Assembly: GCA_013146195.2 (NCBI GenBank) | Contig: CM028382.1 | Location: 8,254,767 to 8,318,766 of the forward strand | Origin: Codonopsis lanceolata | Taxonomy: Eukaryota; Streptophyta; Magnoliopsida; Asterales; Campanulaceae | Length of the DNA: 64,000 nt | Direction: 5' to 3' | Part shown: one piece after another, positions 1 to 12,831 of the stretch | How the letters are laid out: each line of letters starts with the position of its first letter | Position numbering within the stretch: position 1 is the first letter of the stretch | Notes under the pieces: generated by a model | What the model saw: the letters and a program-made list of their open reading frames with translations, nothing else | Databases searched by the model: none | What the model was told of the DNA's origin: nothing | Translations under genes and position numbers: made by a program

Positions 1-59
1 TGTTTGACAAAAAATGAATAAGTTAAAGACTCCATATGTGCCAACAAGAAAAGCAGAAC

Positions 60-715
60 ACATCTGAATATGCACATGTTTTACATGAGTTGATTGAGCT
101 CCAACACCTATGTTCACTACCCATCCTTGCATTGAATTTTCTCTAACACCAGTTGTCTATTTAAAAGGCAATACCATGTTTAGACAAGGACCCTATATCA
201 CATATGAAATTGCTCATCCTTGCTTTACAATTTAGACAAGGATGATTACCGTCTTTTCTATTGGCCACCTCAAATTTCCCATCCCCATTGTAGATTGAGC
301 CCCAAAATTTCACATCCTTTTTGTTTTTGTCCAAGATTTTCTTGATTGCAGGGCAGTAATCATCAAAATATTTCATCATCCACTCCCATCTTTTCTAAAG
401 CCTACCCATCATTTACAACCTTATCTCTTCTAACATGTAAATTAAAGTCTTAACCCTAAACTCAACAATTGTTCCATAAAAAGTCTCAACCATGTTATTC
501 TCAACATTGTCCACTTTCATTGCAGTACTAAAGTAAGCCCTACAAAATTGCTCATCATTGCTCAACAATTGTTCCATTAAAAGACAATATCATGTTTAGA
601 CAAGGACCCTATATCACATATGAAATTTTAATTTGTATTACATGTATTACCTGATTTGTTTGAGATCCAACACCTAATTCACTTTCCATCCTTGCTTTGT
701 AGTTTCTCTAACAAC
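60..715. repeat. Duplicated 3' segments of the MULE
   Basis: Bases 250-570 are a diverged copy of 1450-1770, containing the MMKYFDDYC...NKKDVKFW coding stretch and the following block. Within the region, the sequence around 175-210 (gttta gacaaggaccctatatc) recurs at 592-627, and 92-150 resembles 660-715. This is a local tandem rearrangement of the transposase 3' end and does not hold a separate gene. Confidence 0.75.
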
Positions 716-950
716 ACTTGATTGAGTTCCAATATCCCCTGCCTGCCTTGGTTCATCACTAATAATAGGATCCTATTCACCAACAAGTAAAATGTTAAGG
801 CATATTGGGTAAACAAATGAAATATAATAGAATACAAGGAAGTACTATATCTGACTTGATTAAGTTCTAATTCCAAAATTCTTTTGGTCTGCATGCCTTG
901 CTCCATCACCAAGACTATGGGTCTAATGGGCAGACAAGAAAGAAAAAATG

Positions 951-3471
951 TTAGACATGCAGGGCAAATAAGAAAGCTTTAAAATGCAAGGAAAATAAAA
1001 AAAAATGCAAGGAAACAAAATTAACCTGAATGGTCTGACTTGTTGCATTTAAACTTGGTCCACCTTCAGGAAGTGATCCTGATGCACTAGCTGCTACCTT
1101 TGCTTTGGGGCAAGTTCTCTTATTATGTCCAGCCATATTGCACAATTTGTAGTTCATCACCCTATATTTCCTTGATAAACCTTGTTTGTTGGGACCTTTT
1201 CTATCTAGCATTTTCTTATTTGCAGTAGGTAGCAAAGGAGTCTTGCTTGATTTTGGCCACTGATGTTCTCCACCAATTGGATTCAAAAAATATGCATAAG
1301 ATTTCAGAAAAGTTTTTTTTAGGTAGCACTGATCCAAGTACTTTTCTAGCCTCTCACATTTTTCGAAAATGGCTGCAATAGCATGGGTGCAAGGAATTCC
1401 ACTATGTTGCCATTTTCTGTAAGTGCAAGTCCATTGAATGAGATTAACTACATAACCGTCTTTTCTATAGGCCACCTCAAATTTCTCATCCCCATTGTAG
1501 ATTAAGCTCCAAAATTTCACATCCTTTTTGTTTTTGTCCAAGATTTTATTGATTACAAAGCAGTAATCATCAAAATATTTCATCATCCACTCCCATCTTT
1601 TCTGCAGCCTACCCATCATATACAACCTAATCTCTTTTAATATGTAAATTAAAGGCTTAACCTTAAACCCAACAATTGTTCCATTAAAAGCCTCAGCCAT
1701 GTTATTCTCAACATTGTCCACTTTCATTGCAGTACTAAAGTAAGCCCTACAAAATTGCTCAAGGTTCCTCTTCATAAACCCATAATAAGCAGATCAATTT
1801 CTTTCATCTTTTCTAATTGTTCTTTCGTTTCACTCTCAGTACTTGCATAGACCCCTGCCCAAAAAGCTTTTCTTAGTTCACCTCCCTTGAAATCTTTCCT
1901 CCAATTGTTGTAACTATGCCTTGCACAGTTTTTGTTGATCAGTAATTAAAACCCACCCATCACCACTCCCTAAATCCAAGTCATTAATTAACATTTGAAT
2001 GAACCATCTCCAAAAAGTTTTCTTCTCAACCTAAACAACAACCCATGCCACATGAAACATTTGATTGTTTGCATCTTTCCTTATTGCAACAAGAAATTCA
2101 CCTTTACAAATTCCTTTTAGAACGAACCCACCAAGCCCCAAAACAGGCCTACACCCTTCAAGAAACCTTTTTTTCAATGCAACAAAACAAATGTAAATCT
2201 TAGAAAAATATTCATTTCCATTGGTTGGATGAACCTATTTTTCTATATCAATTGTACTGACCTCATTTGTTCTCTTTAATTTCTTCATGTAATCCCACAG
2301 TTTGGCATAGTGGCCATCTAATGATCCCAACTCTTCACTAAGAACCCTAGCCCTAGCCCTTATACACATGCTCTTGCTAACATGCAATCCTAATCTTTCC
2401 ATCGCCTCTTTCTTAAACTCTTTTAACTTTCATTTTGGATTATTCAAAATTTTATCATGAAATTGTTTTGCAAGCCGCCCAACAGTACAACATCTGCTTA
2501 ATTGATTTACTCCACATTGATGGACAGTTCACAAAGTTTTAATTTGAAAAGTTGTTTCATCATTAATACAGCTTGCCCATATTTCCCATGTGCACACATT
2601 AGAATTCATGCATTTAACATCTACCCTCTTCTTATCATTGGTTAAAAATTTGATGTTTCTGACAACCATACTCCCTAATGGCATCTCTGAACTCCTGCAC
2701 ATTAGTGAATGTTTCATACAAGTTGAATTCTCTGTTCTTCATATCACTTTTTTTTTGTTGTACCTGGGGAACTTAGGTCTAACATTTCTCAAGACCTTAT
2801 CATTATCACTATTATCATCACTCCCATTATCAGAATTAGGAGGATATTCACCATCCCTCTCATCAAACATCATCTCACTATCATCCTCATTGAGTAAAAC
2901 TGGAAGCCTTTTCTAAGTTTGTCCTCCCATTGTAGTTTCATAATCAGTAAAATTATATGAATATCCTCTCCTCTTCAAACCCTCAATTTTTCCTTTCACA
3001 TGACCCTTGCCCTTAGCCTTATTTTTTTCTCAAGTTTTTTCTAGCTGTCTCTAACTTTTCATCCGTAAGGTTTTCTAAATCTTCATCTTCCAAACTATAG
3101 TTAGACTCATCCCCACTCGATGAGGACTATACGTAGTCAACATCAAACTCTATGTCTTTCTCCCCAACCTCATGTTCAATATAGATTTCTATTTGTCCCC
3201 TATCCTCACCTAGCTTTATCAAATCCTCAATATCTTTAGGGTTAGATAATGGCCTAAGCCAAGTGTCTGCCACAGTCTCAACTCCTACACGATAACATAT
3301 ACAACTGATATTATTCTCACCTAACTCATTTCTTACCCTCTCCTTCAAACCATACAATGTTAATTCTTGTAAATCTAAGTCTTTCCAATAGTGAACCTTC
3401 CCCATATACCTAATTGGTTTCTCATGCAAAAAACTACCCACATAATTGCACTTTACATCAACAACCATCAT
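951..3471 (-). pseudogene. mudrA-type MULE transposase pseudogene
   Basis: Pieces of one transposase can be read in order on the minus strand. An N-terminal domain of about 114 residues (3471-3127) is followed by a MuDR DNA-binding segment containing VRNIKFLTNDKKRVDVKC (about 2717-2529) and then the catalytic core near 2160-2040. The C-terminal part (1775-951) has the block YFSTAMKVDNVENNMAEAFN, a SWIM zinc finger (CTYRKWQHSGIPCTHAIAAIF) and a CCHC knuckle (CNMAGHNKRTCPKAK). The core reads CRPVLGLGGFVLKG where the family has GLDG, so the first catalytic Asp is Gly. Several stops and frameshifts separate the pieces, for example a stop after WVVV near 2040. The element cannot encode an active transposase as shown. 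Confidence 0.88.
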
Positions 3472-4056
3472 TTACTGCAAATATAATAGGAAAAATGGTG
3501 GGGGATCATCAGGCAAACTAGTATAATATAAACTTATAAACAAAAGACTGGTGGGAACATGTTTATAATCAGAAAAAACACTTAAAAAGAAAAAGAAAAG
3601 AGAACTTAAAGTGTTGGGGAAGGGGGCCAACAACACAGAGTACAAAGTAGTGGGGGACCATATATCACATAAAAAATTTAGCTTTATAACAAAAAACCCT
3701 ACCAATACATTATATTACAACAAATATCCTATGTAATCTCAGTACATGCATGCATACACACATGTTAAACACAAAAGTCCTAATTTCAACTACTGTGACA
3801 ACTAATACCCAAATTTTTCAAAACAAAAATATTACAACAAAACCCCCTAATTAAACTCGCATCAAAGTATAATCAAAAAATACATGCTTAATAACACTTT
3901 CAAAAGCCCTAATTTGTAACTATACAATCACAAATTAGCGTTTTATCCCGACGATGAGTTTTAGGGGTTGTAAGCTTACCTTTGTTCGAGTTCCTTCACT
4001 TGCAACTCCTTCTTCTATCTTCAATCATCTCTTCAATTGGAACCCTCCTATTTGAT

Positions 4057-4060
<4 letters not shown>

Positions 4061-4093
<33 letters not shown>
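4061..4093. repeat. (CT)n microsatellite
   Basis: About 33 bases of pure CT lie in the 5' leader region of the MULE, roughly 590 bp upstream of its first coding block. Confidence 0.95.
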
Positions 4094-4095
<2 letters not shown>

Positions 4096-4340
4096 CAAAT
4101 GAAAATGATAGAGTCGGGTTGTTAGACTTTGTTTAGTAGGCCTTAGGGTTCACGTGCACGACACATGTTCACAGTATAAGGGCATTTATGTCTTTTCATG
4201 CTATTTTGTTAACAACATCCACTGTCTAAACCATATTGAAACGTTTTATGAAGTAAGGTGATCAAAGTGTGAAAAATGGTAGTAGAGTGAGTTTAGCGGA
4301 CTTTTCACAAAAGTAGGGTGACCAAATAGAGAATTAAGCC

Positions 4341-5130
4341 ACACAAAAAAATTGACTTGATTATAAATATTGATATAATGTGGGATATTCGACTTTTCTA
4401 GGTATGCATTTTGATTTTATGAAGTAGGAAGTGATTTGGGGAAGAAGGCTTTCTAACCTTTTTCCAAGTCCTAGGGATTTGATTGCAAATTGTGATATAG
4501 TTTATGCTTGAGAAGTTGTATTTTAGCTCTTACCCAAATGCATGTAAGAGGCATATGGTTAACTTAATGGCATTTCACTAATGATATCCATCAAAAGTAC
4601 TGACCATGTGAAAATTTAAAAGTAATATGACCAAAATAATAATAATAAATTGCTAAGGGACTAATGGTGAGATCGCCCCATAGTTAAGGGATTAGTGGTG
4701 CTATTAACCCTTGATTTACCATTTTTTTATCTCTCTTTCAACAAAAATCCTCAGAGGATCCCATGTCCAAATGCTACGAAAAAAGAAAAAAAAACATGTT
4801 CTTGTGGAAAATATTTACATAGTAACTTTCAAATCTTGCCCTTTATAGCAAGGGAAAGAAAAGATCTCTACATGGGAACTTTTTAAGGAATCAAATTTAG
4901 AAATTATGAGATGAAATTCTTTACAATGGTTTAGTAAACTCTTCTTCTGCTATTATCATGAATTTCAAACCAAATACTTTATATACTTATATACTTAAAG
5001 AGTGTATTTAACATATTTGCTAGGAATATTATGATATTACTAGCACATTCATGGTAAGGAATATTTCAGTTTAGTCCACCGCTGATAACTGATGGCTGAT
5101 TGATTTATTACTAATGGCTTGGTGGAGTAT
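4341..5130. other. Gene-free AT-rich stretch
   Basis: Short reading frames here have no recognisable motif and the composition is AT-rich non-coding. I see nothing beyond short A and T tracts. Confidence 0.6.
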
Positions 5131-5132
5131 TA

Positions 5133-5366
5133 CTCCATTCGTTTCAGGTAAAGAGTCCACTTTACTATTTTGAAATATTTCACATAGTTAGTCCATTTCA
5201 AAAAAAAATTACCGCCTATATAACATTTCAACTTTAACCTTCCTATTTGATATTTACATATTAATTATGCTCTAGCATTTTTGTAATCATGATAAAATTT
5301 AATGTTAGTTATATATCCTTTAATAGACTTTTCAAAAATAAACTCTTTTAGGTGGAATGGAGAGAG
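5133..5366. mobile_element. Stowaway-type MITE
   Basis: The 234-bp AT-rich element is flanked by TA on both sides (5131-5132, 5367-5368). The left end reads CTCCATTCGTTTCAGG and the right end is its diverged inverted copy (reverse complement CTCTCTCCATTCCACC). Subterminal AAGAGTCCACTT-like sequence is typical of plant Tc1/mariner MITEs. Confidence 0.8.
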
Positions 5367-5424
5367 TATCTGGTTATACTATTTAAAAACAAGGCTAAAT
5401 AACATGTAGCCCCCCCCCCCAAAA

Positions 5425-6616
5425 TTAGGGTTGTAAATATGAACAAGCTTGGATAACGTTCTTTCATGTTCGTTTATTTGGTTAAACGAAGATAAATGAA
5501 CAAATTTTTAGGTTCATCTAATAAACGAATTGAACTTGAGCAATTATACACTCGTTCATTGATAGCTCATGAACAAGCTCGTTTAGTGTTCCTTTATAAA
5601 ATGTTCGTGAACAAGCTCGTTTAGTGTTCGTTTATAAAATGTTCGCATATGGTCATTTATTTGATTCATATGGGTTCAATCACTCTACTTAGGATTTATA
5701 TTTTGTGTTTTGTTGGAATTTAACTATCATTTTTTATGATGCTGAGTATTTTTAACAAGCTAATGTATGACGTATGGATCTTTCGTTTATATCCCATGTT
5801 ATGGTGATACGGTGGTTTCGAAAATCGATTTGAAGTTGTAGTAAAATCTAGAGTAATGAGAAAGACATGTTCATTAATCGTTTTTGCGAGTGCTTTTGTC
5901 TACCTGGTTGAATGTATGTTTGTTTGTTTATTATTCACGAAAAAAGTTAATTTGTTTGTTTGTTTGTGTATTGTATGCGAACATAATTATTGATCGTTCG
6001 CGAACACATAATGAGCACAAACTTGTATAATTAATTGTTTGTATGTTTGTTTATTGTTTGCGAACAGTATTTTTGATTGTTCATAAACAACTATTGAACA
6101 CGAACTCGAAAATGAATATGTTCACAAACATGTTCACAAACAAATTCAAATACTAAATAATTTTGACAAACGGACACGAACAAACTTTTACAATTGGCCA
6201 AAATATGAAAAAACCCTGAAGTATCCACCCAATCCTAGAGTCCCCCCCCCCAAACCTACGAAATATGCCTATGTGGTATCTAATGTTGCCATTTGTCCCA
6301 TGTTGCCCCCTTCCGTTAGTGGCCGTTATGAATGAGGCTTTAAATGGCACGTGAGCCTACTTGTACGAGGGCATTTTTGTCATTTGATTCAGGGTGCAAA
6401 TTGGGATTTTCCTATAATTTCATTATTTAATGTCATGAAGAAAGGCATAGGACTGAGATTCATTCCTCTCTTTGGACTATGTTGAATTTACCCCATTGTT
6501 GGGTTACCTTGAAAAAGATTATTTGACATCAAGGTAGGCATCCATTGGAATTGAAATGCAGAAAACGTTATTGCAGATTGAATATCTTCGTCGGCATAGT
6601 AAGCACAAACCATAAA

Positions 6617-6648
<32 letters not shown>

Positions 6649-7716
6649 TTTCATAGTAAATTAAGGAAATTTCTTACAAATCAGAAATTGCTTACAAATC
6701 GGAAATTGCAGATCGAAATTTGACTTTAAGCCCTAATTCTTGGATGCGGACCTATGAGGGTTGGGGTTAGTTTTCGTGCAAGTATTTTCATTCCCGGTCT
6801 GGAGACCTTTGATTTAGATTCGCATTCCAAAATTTGTTTGAGTTTCGCGATTTTGGTTTCCAGCTACAATCACTGATAAAGGGGGTCATTTGATTCAATT
6901 TGTTTGAGAACGAAAGAGAAGAAAATGGCTGGAGGAGGTATATTAAAGTTCATCAAGCCGCCATTGATGTTGTAGAAGAAACAGTGGCAATGAATGATGA
7001 ACCAGACCCAAACCCAATTTAGTTGCAAGGGTTTCAACAATGCTGAAGTAACCATTGATGTTGTAGAGGAAGAAGAAGGAGGAACACTGAAGAAGAACGT
7101 AAAGAAGAAGTTGATATGGGCGGTGGTTATGGAGTTTGGAAAGGGTAAGTAGTCTCGAAGAGGATTTCACAAGTTTTAGCCCTCTAAAATGTTAAATTAT
7201 CTTCAATATCAAATGATATATATCTAATTTACATATGTAAATATTAATGATAAAAAAATTATTAATTGAATCCCACTTTTATAATTTGTTTTAATTTTGA
7301 ATTTTTTTTAAAATTGTTTTAATTTTTATAAAACAATTTTTAATTAAAAATATAACTTATTATCAAATATTTAACTAAATAATGAAATTACACACAAATC
7401 CCACTTTGCACCCCAAATCAATTGACAAAAATGCCCCCGCACGTGTAGCTCATGTGCCACTTAACGCCTTATTCATAACGGCCACTGACGGGAGGGGGCA
7501 ACATGGGACAAATGACAACATCATGTACCATATAGGCACACTTAGTAGGTTGAGGGGACTCTAGGATTGAGTGGATACTTTAGGGGGTTTTTCATATTTT
7601 GACCTTTACAGTTTTACCTAAGCTCAGGCTCGGCTCAAGCTCGGTTAAAAGTAAACAAATATTTGACAAACAAGCTAAAGCTTGACTCAACTCGACTCGG
7701 ATCATTTACAGCCCTT
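5425..7716. mobile_element. hAT-like non-autonomous element, interrupted by a MULE
   Basis: The left end TAGGGTTGTAAATATGA and the reverse complement of the right end, TAAGGGCTGTAAATGATC, form hAT-like terminal repeats. The interior to 6186 is crowded with GTTCG/CGAAC and GTTTGTTTA words, the subterminal repeats usual for plant hAT elements. It is cut at 6187 by the MULE MITE 6196-7604. I found no convincing 8-bp target duplication, so the boundaries are provisional. Confidence 0.55.
6196..7604. mobile_element. Non-autonomous MULE with long TIRs and 9-bp TSD
   Basis: Ends read GGCCAAAATATGAAAAAACC and, from the other side, GGTCAAAATATGAAAAACCC. Inverted similarity continues for about 230 bp (6196-6428 against 7371-7604). 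The flanks are tttacaatt (6187-6195) and tttacagtt (7605-7613), a 9-bp target duplication with one mismatch, as expected of Mutator-type transposition. The interior carries a (CT)n tract near 6619-6651 and a repeated word ccattgatgttgtaga (6961 and 7051), but no protein I recognise. It could hold a captured host fragment. Confidence 0.87.
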
Positions 7717-8044
7717 ACAACAATGGGTTGGATTTGAATGGTCCCAACAATTGTATCTTTTTCTTTACTCGTACATTCTATTTAGACACTTTTATTTAAG
7801 TTAAAGGAAAATGTCCATCTAAGACTCTCATTAGACCATTCTTAGGTCTTTTTTTTTTTTTTTACCATAATCCCCTTTTGATGTTTTAATTTACTATTTT
7901 ATCCTTTTGACAAACTTATCTGTAGTCCCTATGTATGAGACCATGAAATCATTTCATTTTAATATTCATTTCTAAACATCTCTTTTCTTCAAACTATGAG
8001 CGGATAATCACGAAACATTTTTCACCAAGTGATTTATATGAATC
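7717..8044. other. Gene-free stretch
   Basis: AT-rich sequence between the hAT-like element and the copia LTR. A T-tract lies at about 7850-7862. I see no coding or structural signal. Confidence 0.5.
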
Positions 8045-8162
8045 TGTTGAGAATCAAATTTCTTAAAGAATACAAGTATTGTTTATTTGATATTGAAGAA
8101 CTTTCGGGGATAATCCCTTACAAATCATATTGAAATCTCAAAAGCAGACAACCCAGGCTAAG

Positions 8163-8230
<68 letters not shown>

Positions 8231-8442
8231 TCTGGACTAACAAACTAACAGACTAAGAACAGAGAAATTACATAAAGACCCTTAATGAAAAACAAATAAC
8301 TAACTAACTAATCAAGAAAGACACTCCACACCCCTGAAAGAGTTGAAAGAAGAGGAGTTACAAAAGTTTGCACTTTGCCCCTTTCGAATCATTGGCAGCT
8401 TCTTTCCCTTTAATATCTTGATGATTTTTACTGAATTTAACA
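8045..8442 (-). repeat. Copia 3' LTR
   Basis: In element orientation the LTR begins TGTTAAATTCAG (8442) directly after the polypurine tract and ends GATTCTCAACA (8045), giving the TGTT...AACA termini. Length is about 398 bp including an internal TA repeat. There is no partner LTR in the window, so the element is truncated. Confidence 0.8.
8165..8226. repeat. (TA)n microsatellite inside the copia LTR
   Basis: About 62 bases of alternating TA expand the LTR. Lengths of such tracts are often uncertain in assemblies. Confidence 0.95.
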
Positions 8443-8455
8443 CCCCCGCTCAAGT
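8443..8455 (-). other. Polypurine tract of the copia element
   Basis: Minus strand reads CTTGAGCGGGGG immediately before the LTR TGTT start, the position of the plus-strand primer. Confidence 0.75.
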
Positions 8456-8613
8456 TGGAAGTGAAGAATAGATTCTTAACTTGCAACTTGCACACCAGAT
8501 CAGAGAATTTACCACTTGGAAGGGCTTTGGTAAAGAGGTCTGCCACTTGAAGATGAGAGGGAATGTATTTGGTAGTAATCAGATTTTTCTAAACCATATT
8601 CCTGACTATATGG

Positions 8614-8650
8614 TAATCAATCTAAAAAAAAAAAAAAAAAAGAATCAATC
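8614..8650. repeat. A18 tract flanked by a short direct repeat
   Basis: The words aatcaatct and aatcaatct flank a run of about 18 A within the RNase H coding part. The arrangement looks like a duplicated 9-mer with a homopolymer between, adding a frame disruption to the copia pseudogene. Confidence 0.6.
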
Positions 8651-11600
8651 TCTATGTGCTTAGTTCTTTCATGATATACAGGGTTGGCAGCTATATAGAT
8701 AGCAGATTTATTATCACAATGAAAAGGAATGGGTTCTGAATTGATAATTTGAAAGTCTTTGAGAATGGCTGTGATCTAGGTCAGTTCACAACAGGTATTA
8801 GCCATGCTCCTATATTCTGCTTCTGATGAAGATCTGCTAACAGTATTTTGCTTCTTACTTTTCCAGGAAATAAGGGAACTGCCAAGGAAGATACAGAAGC
8901 CAGTTACAGATTTTCTTGTAATGGGACAGACTGCCCAATCAGAGTCACAAAATGCAGTAAGGCTCAAGGGAGTATCTGAAGGATAAAAGAGGCCTTGTCC
9001 AGGACTATTTTTCAAGTACTTAACAAGTCTTAAACCAACTTTCCATTGTTCAGTGGTAGGTTTAGACATAAATTGACTTAAGATGTGAACACCATAGGCA
9101 ATGTCAGGTCTGGTAATGGTTAGGTAAATCAGCCTTCCTACCAGTCTTCTGTAAGGTGCAGGATTGCTTAAGGGATCACCAGGGTTAGTAGCAAGATTAT
9201 GGTGTTGTTCAATGGGAGTAAGTTTGGGTTTAGCATTAAGAAGGCCACAGTCCTTGATGATGTCCACTGTATACTTTCTTTGATGCAGGCATATTCCAGT
9301 AGTATTCTTGTCAATTTCTAGACCAAGAAAATATCTGAGATTTCCTAGGTCTTTTACAGGGAATTTGGAATGAAGATGATCTTTGACTTTTGTAATGATC
9401 TCTTTGTTGTTTCCTGAAATGAGAAGGTCATCAACATATACAAGAATAACATTAAATTTTCCATTATAGCTCATAGTAAATAAGGTATGATCATTAAGAG
9501 ATTGCAAGAAACCAAATTCAGTGAGGGTAGCGGAGAACTTTTCAAACCATTGTCTTGGGGCCTGCTTTAAGACCATACAAGGATTTATGCAGTTTGCAAA
9601 CTATAGGACCTTTGCTCTTAGGAAGATTATGGTTGTATCCAGGGGGAAGATCAATATAGATTTCTTCATTCAGATTTCCATGTAGGAAAGCATTGGATAC
9701 ATCCATGTGTGTGATATCCCATTTCTTTGAGGCTGCAATAGAGAGAAGGATTCTAACAGATGTCATCTTTGCTACAGGAGCAAAGGTTTCAAAATAGTCA
9801 TTTCCTTCAATTTGTGTAAATCCTTTAGCAACTAATCTAGCTTTGTATTTGTCAACACTGCCATCAGGATTGTACTTAACTCTGAAAATCCATTTGGATC
9901 CAACTTTGTGTTTCTTTTCAGGGAGATAGTCTAAGGTCCAGGTTTTGTTAGTTTCCAAGGCTTTCAATTCTTCTTCCATGGCTTTGCACCACAAGGGGTC
10001 TTTGGCAACCTGCTCATAGGTTTGAGGTTTACAGATATTGTCTATTTTACAAGAGTATTTCATATACTCAGTAGAAATTTGGTTATAGTTGCAGTAATTC
10101 TTGAAAGGATAAGGAGAGGTGGTGTTGCTGGTTTTAACATTGTGAGTTTGAAGATGTGAAGGGAGGCCAATGTAATCTTTGAACTTAGTAGGAATAGATT
10201 TATTCCTTATATGTATATTTGTAGTGGGAACATTGATTTTAGGCCGGGAAGTAGAGATGTTATCAGCAGATTCATTGTTGGTGTTGTCAGTATCAATGTC
10301 AGGAATAGAAGGGGTGAATTGGTCTTCCTCATTGTCAAAAATATTAAAGAGATCAGAATGAGGAAACAAATTTTTATTAGTAATTTCAGTTTGGCTGTTA
10401 GGTTTGAAAGGAAAGATTTCTTCACAGAAACTAACATCTCTGCTAAAGAAGACTTTTTGAGTGGATAAGTTGTAGCATTTATAAGCCTTTTTGGTAAAGG
10501 CATAACCAAGGAAAATGCATTTCTGGGATCTTGGCATGAACTTGTCTCTATTTAGAGCAAGTGTAGATGCATAACACAAGCATCCAAAGGTTTTGAGGTG
10601 ATCATATTTAGGTCTAGTACCATAAAGAACTTCAAAAGGTGTTTTGAATTTCAACACAGAATTTGGTAGTCTGTTGATAAGGTAGGTGGCAGTGAGAAGA
10701 CACTCTCCCCAAAAATGTATAGGTAAATTGGATTGAAATTTTAGGGCCCTAGCTAATTCCAGTAAGTGTCTGTGCTTTCTCTCAACCCTACCATTCTGTT
10801 GAGGTGTTTCTGTGCAGGAACTTTAGTGAATAATACCTAAAGAATCAATAAGAGAATTCATGAGAGAGTTAAAGAATTCAGTACCATTGTCTGATCTGAT
10901 TTCTTTAACACTCTTATGGAATTGAGTCTTGATCATAGTGATAAAGTTTTGTATTAAGTGATTGACATTAGCTTTGGATTTAAGGAGAATTGTCCAAGTG
11001 GCCCTAGTGTGATCATCTACAATAGTGAGGAAGGAATTAAATCCATCATATGTATGGTGTCTATAGGGCCCCCACACATCACAGTGTAAAAGGTCAAAGG
11101 CAGAAGAACTGTGGGAGTTGCTGAGATTAAAATGTTGTCTGGTTTGCCTAGCAAGATGACATATGTCACAGTTGATGTATTTATAGTTTTTGAAGTTTAA
11201 TGAGCACAAAGAATCAATATTTTTCATAGCATGTAAGGGCAAATGGCTAAGTCTTTTATGCCATAAGTACATAGGATCAATAGAAACTGAATTGTAATGA
11301 AAAACATTGTCATCAAAAAGAGTAGGAGCATTGTTATTTATATTGCAGGAAGAGTGATCAGCAGTGCCATTTTTCATGTTGTTCTCTTCATTGAGATGAA
11401 GAGGCTGGAGTCTATAGAGGCCTTCAGTGAGTTTACCAATCACCTTTGATGTTTTCTTGACAGGGTTCGGAATAAAACAAGTGTCAGCAGAGAAGATGAG
11501 ATTATGTTTGGTATTTTGAATAAGCTTGCTTCCAGATAAAAGGTTAAAGTGAAATTCAGGAACACAGAAAACATTGTGGAGAGTTATTTCATTGGTAAGT

Positions 11601-12831
11601 TGAACAGTGCCTTTATGAGTGATTTTGGGACTCTTTCCATTAGGCAAATGAATATAAGATTTAGTGGGAATAGGATTAGAAAGTGCAGTTAAAGAATTGG
11701 TTATATGATCAGATGCACCTATATCAATGATCCAGTCCTGAGTTTTAGTTTTGCAGTTGGATGAGCAGAAAAAATTCACACCATTAAGAATAGATTTAGG
11801 ATTACCTGCCATGTACTCAGTAGTGTTGTCAAGAGGAGAATCAACTTCACCAAAGTTGACTTTAGGATTGATCATGGATAGAAGTTGAGCAACTTGCTCT
11901 TTTGTGAATTGACCACAATTATTGATATTGTCTTTCAGAAGGGCAGAATTGGTAGAGTTGGTGGACTTTGATTTGATTTTATTCTTTGGCATCTTGGAGG
12001 GATCTGGTTTAGTACCATATAAGGGATGCCAATCAGGAAAACCATTCAGGAAGAAGCATTTCTCTTTGATGTGTGAGTCTCCATGACAGTGATCACAGAA
12101 GAATTTTCCTCTTGAATTGTTCAATTTTTGCTAGAATTCTGAGTAGGCTTATTGTATCTGTTTGCTCCATTGTTGTTGTTGGATCTTCCAAACAGAATAG
12201 TTGGAGGATCTTGTTGATTAAGGGACTGACCACATTGCCTTTGACCTTCTTCTTGAATGAGCATTGACACAGTCTTGGACAAAGAAGGTAAGGGAATCAT
12301 TCTTAATATCTGACCTCTTACATCAGTATAGGAGTCAGATAGACCCATTAGGAATTGTGTGATTTTGTAAGCATGATCATAGTCCTCACGGATTTTGTAG
12401 GCTCCACAGGTATAGTCACATGTGCAGTTGGGAATAGGAAGGAGATTCTGAAGTTCATCCCACAGACCACGAAATTTTGTGAAGTATGCATTGACAGAAA
12501 GAGTACCTTGAGTGCAAAGAGCAATGGTTTTCCTGATCTGATATAGTTTAGGTATGTCACTTTGAGAATATCTGGCAAGAAGATCTTCCCACATTTCACA
12601 GGAAGAAGAGAAGTAAACAATGCTCTGACGAATTTCTGGAGAGACAAAATTGAGTAGCCAAGAAATAACCATGGAATTACATCTTTCCCAAGCATTGATA
12701 TATTTAGATTCTGGTTGGGGTTTCTTGAATGTGCCATTAATCATGCCAAGTTTGTTCTTGGCAGAAAAGGCAATTGTAATGGCTAATTTCCATTGGGTAA
12801 AATTGTTGTCAGTGAGAGGATCGGAAACAAG

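Larger units (their letters stand above)
1..4340 (-). mobile_element. Degenerate autonomous Mutator-like element (partial)
   Basis: A minus-strand transposase relic (951-3471) lies between AT-rich flanks. The 5' side ends near 4340 in a stretch that reads, on the minus strand, GGCTTAATTCTCTATTTGGTC, which resembles the ends of plant MULE terminal repeats. The other terminus lies outside the window. Downstream of the transposase, 1-715 holds duplicated pieces of the element's own 3' part. Family assignment rests on the protein; the exact 4340 boundary is inferred. Confidence 0.7.
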
